From Sabellastarte sp. h YS-2021 (Eukaryota; Annelida; Polychaeta; Sabellida; Sabellidae): DNA of 64,000 nucleotides. Both the position numbers and the translations under genes were made by a program. The notes beneath the pieces are model-generated. The model made no database searches, was not told where the DNA came from, and saw only the letters and a list, made by a program, of their open reading frames with translations. Positions 46,271-56,425 of this stretch are shown here, one piece after another (position 1 is the first letter of the stretch; each line of letters begins with the position of its first letter). The DNA lies in contig OZ024936.1 in NCBI GenBank assembly GCA_964017235.1, forward strand, positions 89,626,537-89,690,536, given 5' to 3'.

Positions 46271-47489
46271 GAGCGGACAACTCCAAGAACAAGGCTTCTC
46301 TCTGGAGGTGGCAGAGAGAATTGCTGCCCCTCATCGGTCATCAACAAGAACCATCTATAAGTCAAAGTGGGCCCTTTTTGAAAAATGGTGCAGAGAAAAT
46401 TCGGTGGATTTCTCCACTCCATCTGTGAAACAAATCTCAGATTTTTTCATGTACCTGTACCAAGACCTAAACAGGCGCCCCTCGACCATTGATGGTTACA
46501 GTACTGCAATCGTTGACACTTTGGGCCCAACGGCCCAACATATTGCACACAATGCAGACCTTCATAGGTTACTCTCCAGTTTTCACAGGGATCGTCCCAA
46601 AAGTTCCAGAAATTTACCTAAGTGGAACCTTTCTGTTGTTCTCAACGAGCTCACAAAAGCACCATTTGAGCCCATGAAAGACACAGACCTCAAACATCTT
46701 ACTCTCAAAACTGCTTTCTTGCTAGCTTTGGCCTCCGGCAAACGCCGCAGCGAAATCCATGCCTGGGTCGCAAACAAAGTATCTAATCTAGGCTAATGGG
46801 AAAATGTCGCCTTGTTCCCTTCTTCTGATTTCATAGCCAAAAACCAACTAGCCAGAGAAGGTTCTCAAAGTGTATCTCCGGTGACTATTCCTGCTTTGAC
46901 TACCATTGTAGATAGACAATTTAAGGAAGACAGGACCCTGTGTCCGGTACGGGCCCTGAGGTATTATCTGGACCGAACCAAAGACCTGAGAGGGTCTCGT
47001 TCCCTCCTTTTTATCTCCTTCAAGAAAGGTCATACCTCAGACATCAAACCCGCTACTCTCTCTTCCTGGTTGAAACAAACCATCCTATTTTGTTACAAAC
47101 AAGCAGACCAACAAGCCTTGGACTTGGTCCAAGTTAAAGCGCATGACATCCGGGCTTTCGCGGCCTCTAAGGCCTTTTACGGTGGGGTATTGGTGGACCA
47201 AATCATGCAAGCCTGTCACTGGAAAGCTCACAACACATTTACAAATTTTTACCTCAAAGACCATACTTGGTCGGATACCGACAACAATATGTATCTGGGA
47301 CCCGTAGTGGCGGCACAACAAGTCCTAGATCCTTCCCCTCAGACCAGTTGTCCTCGGAAAGAAAAAGCAGGGGGAGGGGGGGCACATCCGCTACAACCAA
47401 GTCTTCAGGAGTCTCTCCCAGGATCTAGGTATTCCTTTACCTTCAAGATGTTACGGGTAAGGTCATTTTATTTTTTGATTATCAAGTAA
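46255..47489 (+). pseudogene. DIRS tyrosine recombinase, copy C, one nonsense codon
   Basis: The core-binding part begins near 46255 (RLVSRSGQLQEQGFS) and overlaps the end of the upstream polyprotein in another frame, as is usual in DIRS elements. The catalytic domain has SGKRRSEIHAW (first Arg), HDIRAF (HxxR) near 47145 and FTNFYLKD with the probable nucleophile Tyr near 47247. A single TAA replaces a CAA codon at about 46793 (SNLG*WENV), inside the catalytic domain. Otherwise the frame is open. This is the least damaged recombinase in the window. Confidence 0.88.
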
Positions 47490-47850
47490 TTTTTATTAAT
47501 TTTATTATCAAATTATTATTTAGTTGTCATTAATCTCATATTCAGGGTAAAAAATTTATGAGATGTCCAACCACTGGGTTGGTCAGTCACACGTGAAGGA
47601 CCCTTAGACCTCGAAGTGAGCACTGCTGCACTTCCGTCCTACAATCATACATCTAGACAGTTTTAGCACTGTCTCTCATTTTACTTAGGTTTTTGGCTCG
47701 TTACAGGCCCGGTCTTCGGGATCGGGGCACTGTAAAGGGGACTCAGACTGGTATTTCTGGCACTATTCTATACATATTAACTCAAATCTTAGAAAAAAAA
47801 ATGTCATATCTTCCAGTCTTAGCTGTAACCCCGCCACGGGGCGGTTGAAT

Positions 47851-47957
47851 TCAGCATTAAGTCCCACATGGTAAGCTATTGTAGCGTAATAAAATTGAAA
47901 ATTTTAATTACTTAAATGTAGCTTTTATAAGCTACAAGCTTACCATGTTGGACTTAG
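47851..47957. repeat. Internal complementary region, DIRS copy C
   Basis: GGTAAGCTATTGTAGCG and AATAAAA mirror the left tip (41826-41850). The following TTGAAAATTTTAATTACTT and its continuation mirror the right tip (48150-48206). Confidence 0.9.
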
Positions 47958-48206
47958 GAGAGTCCCACCCTGCCTCCCCGCTGTTTACAGCTGAGGGGTA
48001 GGTTTTAGAAAATTTCAACGAGAAAGTAGGGCGATTGGTCAGAAGTTATCACGTGACGACAACTACCAGTATATCCGGTGGCGAACAAGAACGATCTTTT
48101 TTTCTAAGACGTTGGCCTCGGGTGTGGCAACCCGAGAACAGCATTAAGTCCCACATGGTAAGCTTGTAGCTTATAAAAGCTACAATTAAGTAATTAAAAT
48201 TTTCAA

Positions 48207-48330
48207 GTTTGTAGTACTGTCATCCGACTCAGATGGACGGTTAAAAACTGTGTCCACTCAGCAGCCGTACGCAAGTAGTGTGAACAACTCAGATGAAATG
48301 GGGTGACCTGGTGGCTGTTCCGCCGTCGAG
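48207..48330 (+). repeat. Dispersed repeat X, right part
   Basis: TTTGTAGTACT and, about 85 bases on, AGTGTGAACAACTCAGATGA and ATGGGGTGACCTGG match the reverse complement of 63300-63375, continuing repeat X from 41825. The region 48331-48815 shows no recognisable feature. Confidence 0.7.
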
Positions 48331-48853
48331 AAAAACTTCTAACTGTGGGACATACTTCCTGTAGTGTGATGTTTCATAAGTCTTCACATTAAACCTAAGT
48401 CTGTACTCAGTCCTTTCAGGATTGATCATGCCCAGTAAAGATGAGTGAGTGATCATTTCAGGTCAGTCAAACCAATACCACTTACAAGCAAAAAAAAACA
48501 CTTAACATTATTCATTGTTTCTACTTGTTTCCCTTTGTTGTTTTGACCTTTCCTGTAATTGTTCTTGAATTTGATCATACTGCAGAATCTTGACAGCTTT
48601 AGGTCCCCTTTTTGTTTTGGGTATCCATGTTGCTGAGGGATTTTTGTTTTTAGCTGGCTAAGTGGGGGTGTCGGGTGCCTGCAAGTCGCCCATATGACGA
48701 ATGGCTTTAAGGCTGGACTTCTCGAGTGGACTTGGCCATGAGGTTTCAATTGGTCAGACTCCGCACAGTCCATTTTGTTTTTAGTTTAAGGCCACTGGAT
48801 TATCTATATCTCTTTCATTTTGCTACTCATCTTCCTGTTTCTTTTCTTTGTGA

Positions 48854-49487
48854 ATGTATCACACGAGTGTACTGAATTGTTTGTTTCGAGGTCCACTCAT
48901 AGTTCCATCCTTCTCCCTCAATCCTTCAGACAGGCAAGCTATTGCAGAAATATTAACCAGTTTGCAAGTATTGCTAAGTTCAGGGGTCTATCAGTCAGGA
49001 CTGTTTATGTGTGGTGATATTTCCCTAAACCCAGGTCCCATCTCTTTTTGCATTTGTCAACTGTCGATCTGTCAGAAACAAGTGACCCTGTATTTCAGAC
49101 TTTACATCCACTCACTGTCTTAAATCTACTGGCAATGACTGAGACAACTATTCATCCAACTGAAATGATGGTATGCTACACTATTACTCCTGTGGGGTTT
49201 AAGCTGTGTGATTGATCCTGTGCTTATTGCTTTGGTGATGGGGCTGGCTTTTTTGATAATCGTAAGATCCAATTCAAAATTGTTGACAGTCTTACCTATA
49301 TACCCTTTGAAAACATTCTAATTGCCATTGGTTCATCTGCTAGACCTAATTTGTTATTGCATATGTTTATAAACCTCCTTCTGATGCATTCTTTGACCAT
49401 TTTTATCAGTTAGTTCCCCACTTTTTATGTGTGGTGATATTAATATTTATGTTATTACAACTTCCAATGATAGTGTTAAATTTCTAA
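48854..49487 (+). mobile_element. L2/CR1-like LINE, 5' part with 2A-like motif and endonuclease
   Basis: The N-terminal frame runs to GDISLNPGP at 49013-49039, a 2A-like ribosome-skipping motif of the kind known in CR1/L2-type LINEs of invertebrates. Frameshifted endonuclease (APE-type) sequence follows: IQFKIVDSLTYIPFENILIA near 49270 and CGDINIHV near 49432. It breaks exactly at the left end of the DIRS family 3 element and resumes at 54814. Confidence 0.75.
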
Positions 49488-51779
49488 TTTTATTGCGAAA
49501 AATACACTTACCATTTCCTGACCATTGCTATATGTTGGTGCCATCCAACTCACTGGCCAACGTTGAGAAACGTTTTAAGATACCTTAAGAGGCCAGTGAG
49601 TGAGTGTGAACTAGCATGTCCCCCTAGTGGTCATGTGACCACGCTAGTAAACAATCTTCATTATTTTTGTTGGCCATCCTAGAGTGTGGATGTTTATTTT
49701 CATTTCGGATTTTTATTAAGTATTTTGGACTTTTTGTGGATTTGAGTTCTGTTATAAGACATCTGTGTTCACAATGTCTTCTCAGGATAAAATTAAGAGG
49801 AAAACCACAGAGGAAAAGTGCTTTTGTGGACATTTCTTCACGGATTGGTAACCACTTTTTGTAAGATGGCGACAGGGATGTTTGTCGTTGGATGAAGAAC
49901 TTCTGCTGCTCAGAATGCATGTTTTTCTTCATAAATCACGTATTACTTCAGATGGGACAAGTTCTTTTGTATTTTTTATGCAATATCCTCTTGCTTGAAG
50001 ATTTACTTCATTTTTAACACTGAAACTGTCGGCAGTCATACTAGCTCCGGCAGGGGCAGTTTACATGTTGCTAGGCGACAAAGGAAAGCATGGAGACAAT
50101 TCGATTGTCACAAAGCTTATCACTCGTCGGGTTCGTATAGCCAGGCGTTTGGTAGCAAAGATCTCACCACATCATGCTCTGCCGAATAGGTCACTGGTTG
50201 GAATCCCCTATGGTGGCAGACATCATTGATTTTCTTGGATGCTACATCGTGGGCAAGTTCCGGATGCAGAGTTGATGTTCTACACCGTTTAATTCCTCCG
50301 GTGAGGTTCAGTCGGAACTTTTCATGGAGGAAAATACCTACATGACGTCATCCGAAGACAATCGAGTTTCCATACCTCCCAAAAGGTCTGGAATCGGGTT
50401 GTCAGATGACCGGAGTCATGTTTCATCTCAGTAATTAGCTTTTCATTCTGTGGTGTTATGCAGGGTTTCTGCTGGAAACCGGCACCGGTACATAAACCTA
50501 GTTGTACCCATTGTCAGATTTTGTTCAAGATTACAGGTTCTCTGTGTTTCTTGCACCATGTTCATGTCAAATCTTAGAATATAATATTTTTGGAGTTATC
50601 TAGCAGGACCTATGTCAGGAGGTCTTCAAGAATTTAAGGATTAACAGGAATCTCCTAGAATATCCAGTACTACACTAGTACCTTGGACTGTGTGCAGTAG
50701 TTTCAATTACAGTCTATAATGATCCTGGATGTTTTTTGGGGCAGTGCGTTGACCAGTTCTTCAGCTTGTTACTCATCAGGAGTGTTACAAGTCATACTTT
50801 TTTCTATCTTATCTCTTAGATGATTTTGGTAGAATAAAAAATGAAGTTTCTCTCTTAGAGAGGTTTTTCTCCTGCTGAATTCTTGGTCAGATGTCCAGGA
50901 AAAATTCATTTTGTGAATTCGGGTGTATAGTCTTTTCTTCTGTCTGGAAGGAGAAACTCCTACACTTGGTTGGAAATGGAATAAGTGCCCCAGGGCAGGG
51001 TTTTGTTCCCATTATGATAATTAGTCCTCAAACACTGTTACAAAGCTCTCCTCCTCTGTAAGACTTAGAGGGGTTAGGAGTAATCTTTAGGAGGAATTTT
51101 TGTCCAATAGTGGCATATTCTACACCTTACATCTTAACATAGTAAGAGGATAATTTTTCAGTTATCCTTTACCTTTCACAGAAGCGACAGTAGCAGGAAG
51201 GATTACTTATTCATGTTCCTAAGGCAGTTGTGGACATGTGTTTTTAAATATAAATGAATAAAATGCGGGAGACATCAGTTTGCATAAAAGCTGTGTATGA
51301 AATGATCGACAAAAGGGCGATAACACCAGTGAGATGGTGATATCGCTACAATTTTACAGTTTATCGGTTGTGATAAGCTGGGAAGAGATGGCTACCACTA
51401 ACAGTTGAGGTAAATAAACCTTTACAGGTACCTTAATTTCATAATGTTGGGTTTTTCGCGAGTTGTTACTTGTAAGTATCTTGACTAAAGCACCAGGGTT
51501 TTTAGTTTGGATTGCAGATCCCACCTTAGGGTAGATCTTTTACTCATAGCAAAGCAATTTCTCCGGTTAATGGTTTCTAGGGAAGCCATTTCTTTGGTGG
51601 CGGTATGGCTTCATAGGAGAAAACAGTGCCATTGGTTCATTTGTTTATCAGGTGACCCCAAGGCTATCTGCTAATGTACCACAGATATCCTAAGTATTGT
51701 GATATCCCAGTTTTTCTGTTCTCAGGTTCTCAGGGATCATCTTCAGTGGTGGAACGATTTTTCAAGTTTGCAGGAGGTC

Positions 51780-52050
51780 CCACTACTTCATCAGAAGGAG
51801 CACAATCTCCTTCTGTTATTAGATGTTTTCTTTAAGGGTTGGGATGCACGATTATGGCATCAAACAGCCAGTGGTCTGTTTTATCATGAGGAGTCAAGAC
51901 TCCATATTAACAGGGCTACTACCTTTAGATTCATTTTGAAGTCTGATTTGGATTCTAAATTTGTTGATTTCCACAGACAGTTCTTCAGTGGCTTCCTATC
52001 GGAACAAGTAGGAAGGTATCCACTTTCAGGAATGTGTTCCCTTATATGAA
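51780..52050 (+). pseudogene. DIRS RNase H relic, family 3
   Basis: LLLLLDVFFKGWDARLW, then ASGLFYHEESRLHINRA, corresponds to copy C IQLFTDASNEGLGAHLD and KSLWSDRGKRLHINVLE. The catalytic Asp of FTDAS has shifted context and the ELKA glutamate is lost. Non-functional. Confidence 0.65.
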
Positions 52051-52379
52051 GAATCATTCCTTGGACGAATGCCAGGGGTTCAGATATATCACTTCCCAGG
52101 GTCTCCATATGTTCTAACAAATTCTTTGTTCATGAGAGTCAGGATGATTCAAATTGAAGGTGTTTTGAATGACTTTTGAATCTTCTATTCTGATTCAGGT
52201 GTTCAATCAAATCTGTTTTTTCATTACATTCACCAATGATGGATTTGTTTTGCAACTAGTTTGAATCACAAGCTTGTCTTTTTCAACTTTTCTTGGGGTG
52301 GACTGGACAGTTTGTTTGGTCCTGTGACCTTGATTCTTCAGGTGAAGCCGGTGAATCATTTGACTTCTGAAGGTCCTTT

Positions 52380-52557
52380 GGTCTTTTCAACCTGTAGTCA
52401 TTCCTGCTTTGAACCTTCTTTAGATTATGCTTTGGTGCAAGATAAGTTTCTTTGTCCAGTGAGAGCCCTGAGAGGTTATCTTGATAACTCAAAAGATCTC
52501 AGGAAAGGCAAGAAAATTCTTTTTGTAGCTATTAAGAAGGGCTACTCCAAGATTTAG
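52380..52557 (+). pseudogene. Displaced recombinase segment, family 3
   Basis: CPVRALRGYLDNSKDLR then KKILFVAIKKGYS closely matches copy C CPVRALRYYLDRTKDLR and LLFISFKKGHTS. It lies upstream of the recombinase N-terminus instead of inside the catalytic domain, so it is an extra, misplaced copy of that segment. Confidence 0.7.
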
Positions 52558-53279
52558 GTGGAGAATCATCTTGATTGCATCAGAGTGGCTAGGGATGTCT
52601 TATTTTTGGGATCTGGTGGATCTGTTCCACAAAGGTTCCTTTTAGGGCTTCCCTTGCAAGTGAGTTCAATCATTCTGCCAGTGGTATCCAACAACCTGAA
52701 TCTTAAGCTTCCAGTGTATGTGTTTCTTTTCCTAGGCTGTGGGGCTTGGGGAACAGATGCATTACTCATTTCTTGGGAGGATCTGGACAGCTTTGTGTTT
52801 GTTCCAGTGGCTCTCATTCCTGAGGTGATTCAAGATGATCACCTACAGGTGCAGAATCATCATGGTTGCACCAGGATAGCCAAGGATTCTTCAGGTGATT
52901 TAGAAGATGCCCATCTTCAGGTGCAGATTCATCATGATTGAATCATGATGGTCATGGTGGATGTTCTTGGTTGTGGGACCTGGTAGATCTATGCACAAAC
53001 CTTCATCTGAGGCTTCTTTGTGGTGAACATCTTAGATAGTACTAGATAGTACATTTTTGGATGTAGCAAATTTCCTCAATTATTTCTTTAAGGGAAAGAA
53101 TCTGGTTACAGAATAACAATTATTGTAGATTGCTTTGCTTGAAGGGGAATAAGTCTCTACAACTCTTCAGCTGTATAGAGTGTTGACATATTTCTATAGA
53201 GACAATCCAGTAGCCAATAGGTTAAGCCTTCTTTACCTTTGGTCTTTGGGCTTGTTTGGTCTCACCAGACAGCCTTTTT

Positions 53280-53850
53280 CAGCCTTTGGTGAAGATTTCT
53301 TGGAGGTTATTAACTTTCAAGACGGTCTTTCTTTTGACTTTGGCATCAGGCAAAGGAAGAAGGGTGATTCTTGTTAGCATTGTCTTCCCTTACTTTAAAG
53401 GAGTATTGCTCACAAGTGGCTCTGGCCATTTATTAGCCAAGAATCAGTTGGCTCTGGATAGGCCTACTTCAGTTAAGCCGGTCAATATGCCAGCTCTCAA
53501 TCATTGGGACAGCAGTTTTACTCAAGATAGATCTCTTTGTCTTGTGAGGTTTTGAAATACTTTTTCTTGGGACAAAGGATTCAATGAGGAATTATTGTCT
53601 TGTCTGTACCTATTTAGGAAGGCTTTACAGCAGATATTTTCAGGTCAACTATCTCATCTAGCTTTAGGCAGACTATCCTTTTGACTGAGGAGAAGTCAAA
53701 TTCTGACTCTCACCAGCAGCGAGTCAAAGCAAGAATGAGTGCATCTTTAGGTTTTAGGATAGTGTTTCTGTATATGAATCTTTAGATGCATGTTACTGGA
53801 AACCGTAACTTTTTTACCAATTTTCAGTCTGACCTGCTTGGTTTGCTTGT
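53280..53850 (+). pseudogene. DIRS tyrosine recombinase relic, family 3
   Basis: LKTVFLLTLASGKGRR (copy C: LKTAFLLALASGKRRS), then LLAKNQLAL and SVKPVNMPAL, QDRSLCLVRF and finally RVKARMSAS and FFTNFQSDL. The HxxR histidine and arginine are altered and the nucleophile Tyr is replaced by Gln. Several frameshifts and stops. Confidence 0.75.
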
Positions 53851-54452
53851 GGTCAGACTTTGATATTGGTTCCTACAGTTTGTTATCTTATAAGTATATA
53901 TGTGATACTTATATTGATACTTTAGTATGCATTTGCATCTGTATGTCTGTCATACTATCTGTTTTTATATTAGGCAGCTTTGTTGACTTCATTCAGACTT
54001 GGAGTTACACAATATGCTGATGACACTTCCAAGTTTTGGGTCACCTGTGTGGGTGTTGGATGTTCGTCTATATGCAGCATTCAACTGTGGCAGTACTGTC
54101 AGTTTTGTGAGAACTTCAACTACATACTATGATTTAGGGGATCTGTATGGTATGTGGTGACTGTTGGAAGTTTATATGTTGTTGTATGCATGTAAATTTC
54201 AATGTAAACTTCTCATAATGTTTTAGTTGTAGGCTAGGTAGTGAGTCTCGGTAATGATTACTTCCTTCCTACAACAGCAACAACAACAAGGCTGTGTTGT
54301 TTTGTAGTGCTCAACAGTTCCACTGCCTCATCTGGGAGGTGAGTTTGGATCGGAATGCCTATACGATTGTGCTGGGTATGATAGCTGTGCAGAGTGGTGT
54401 ACTGGGTCTTTAAATTCTAGTACTGCCCTCCTTCCATGAAGGCTGCATTCAG

Positions 54453-54552
54453 CAATGGTCAGGAAATGGTAAGTGTATTTTTCGCAATAAAATTGAAAAA
54501 TTTTGTTGTAATTTTAATTTTTATTAGATAAATACTTACCATTTCTTGACCA
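54453..54552. repeat. Internal complementary region, DIRS family 3
   Basis: GGTAAGTGTATTTTTCGCAA is the complement of the left tip; TTTTGTTGTAATTTTAATTT and TTACCATTTC are the complement of the right tip. Confidence 0.88.
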
Positions 54553-54813
54553 GGATAGTCCCCCCCGACCTCCCCGCAGATTCAGTACTAGGGGAGTATT
54601 TTCTGCAACAAAAATAATGAAGATTGTTTACTAGCGTGGTCACATGACCACTAGGGGGACATGCTAGTTCACACTCACTCACTGGCCTCTTAAGGTATCT
54701 TAAAACGTTTCTCAACGTTGGCCAGTGAGTTGGATGGCACCAACATATAGCAATGGTCAGGAAATGGTAAGTATTTATCTAATAAAAATTAAAATTACAA
54801 CAAAATTTTTCAA

Positions 54814-56415
54814 ATTGTTTAAGAGTCATGCAATATATCTCAGCATGTTCACATACCAACCCACCTTTACAGACACATTCTTGACCTTGTCCCCAGTCCC
54901 ACTGAGCCCAGTGTTGTTTGAAATGTTCAGGTTGGTGGGTTCACCTGGGATCATACCCTGGTGCTTGGTCAGCTCAATCTCATTAGTCCTTCTGCACCCA
55001 AGGCAAACACAGTTACCTTTAGGAGGAATCACAAGATAAAGATGCAGAGTCTGAGGTGTGATCTTGCTAATTGCTCATTGTCACATGTCCTGGCAATACA
55101 CAATTAGTGTCTTTTATGAGTAATATACAAAAGATTTTAGTGGATTGCTTGACAAACACACTCCAGTGGTCTCTCAGACTTTTATCAAAGTTGCTGCTGG
55201 ATGGCTTTCAGACTGCTACAGGCAGGCTCAAACGGTCAGGTGCCAGTTCGAATGGATCTGTTGCAAAGAAAGTCTCCACAAAATTGGGCTAGACTCTGCA
55301 AACAGATTTACTGGTGCAATTCACTTATTGCCAGGGACAAATCCAACTATTACAGAAATCTTATCAGTGGCAATGCTCATGATTCAAAGAAACTGTGGCA
55401 GGTCTATTACGCTCTGTATTACACTCCATTCCTGAAAAAGTAGTTCCTTTTCATGACTCTCGTATGTGTCTTGCCTACCGTTTTGTACATTTTTTCCCCC
55501 GGATAAAATAAGTAAGATCAGGGACTCTTTTCCACTCCTTCACTCTTCCTGCTGCCCCTGATTTACCTAAATTTACAAAATTTTCTTTGTTAGATCCATG
55601 GCCTAGTTTTTCGGTTAAGGAATGCTTGGAAATTCTTCTTCCCTCATTTACTAAGCTCATCAACCATTCCCTATCTGAAGGCATTGTCCCTGCTGGTTTA
55701 AAAAAATCTATTGTCTCCATTGATTTAAAAAGCCTCACTACCATATGATAAATTCAAAAACTACCAACCTATCTCTGGCTTGGGTGTCATCTCCAAACTC
55801 ATCGAGCGTTTAGTGGCTTCACAGGTAAATGATCATATCATTTCCAATGGACTTGATAATATCAGTCAGATTTAATAATGTCAATCAGTCAGCCTATTAG
55901 CACAGTCACTCGACCAAAACTGCATTGCTGTCAATTAAGACTGAAGTCCATCTTAGTCTTGCTAGAGGTGAAACTACTGCTGTCATTCTCTTGGACCAAT
56001 CAGCAGCATTTGACATCATTGATCATTGTGCACTCATTAAGTATCTGAGTTCCTGGTTTGGTGTTGACGTGTGGTTCTAGACTGGTTCAAATCTTACCTC
56101 TCTGACCACTGTCAGTACATCATGTTGTATGTTGTGCCCCAGGGCTCTGTCCTGGGGCCAATCCTGTTTCATTATATTCTACTCCCTTTGGCAAAGTTAT
56201 TAAAAATTATCCTGTTACACGTTTTCAATTTTATGCAGATGTTATATGTTAATTTTATACGCAAGTATGTCACTGAAGCCTTTGACAGGCTGATAAACTG
56301 CTTAGATCATGTCAAAAAGTGGCTTACTGCAGACAAGTTTAAGCCTAATCCTGCTAAAATAGAATTTATTCTGTTTGGCTCAAGGAATGTACATGGGAAA
56401 ACTTTATATGAATTT
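54814..56415 (+). mobile_element. L2/CR1-like LINE, 3' part (endonuclease end and RT)
   Basis: Continues the LINE from 49487: LFKSHAIY then THLYRHILDLV near 54860 is the end of the APE endonuclease domain. A linker (KSNYYRNLISGNAHDSKKLW, 55335-55395) and RT fragments follow: FKNYQPISGLGVISKLIERL near 55755, ILLDQSAAFDIIDH near 55988, VLDWFKSYLSDHCQY at 56074 and VPQGSVLGPILF near 56139. The catalytic YADD box reads as a degraded NFMQM. Several frameshifts. Homology ends near 56415, where a different LINE begins. Confidence 0.82.
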
Positions 56416-56425
56416 TTCCTAATTA

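Larger units (their letters stand above)
41826..48206 (+). mobile_element. DIRS family 1, copy C, most complete copy
   Basis: 6,381 bp. The left inverted repeat is 41826-41990 and the right one 48017-48206. Genes in order are gag-like ORF1 (42216), RT/RNase H plus tail (about 44400-46270) and tyrosine recombinase (about 46255-47450). An internal complementary region lies at 47851-47957. Junctions with the host repeat show no target-site duplication, as expected for recombinase-mediated insertion. Four lesions (listed under its genes) separate it from an intact element. Confidence 0.95.
49488..54813 (+). mobile_element. DIRS family 3 relic, 5.3 kb
   Basis: Left inverted repeat 49488-49672, right inverted repeat 54606-54813 and internal complementary region 54453-54552, whose joint (AATAAAA/TTGAAAAA) defines the ends. 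Inside are coding traces in DIRS order: a gag-like start at 49774 (MSSQDKIKRK, KCFCGHF), RNase H near 51840, the segment between RNase H and recombinase near 52560, and recombinase 53280-53850. All are interrupted. The long stretch 49880-51690 shows no recognisable protein. Confidence 0.85.
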
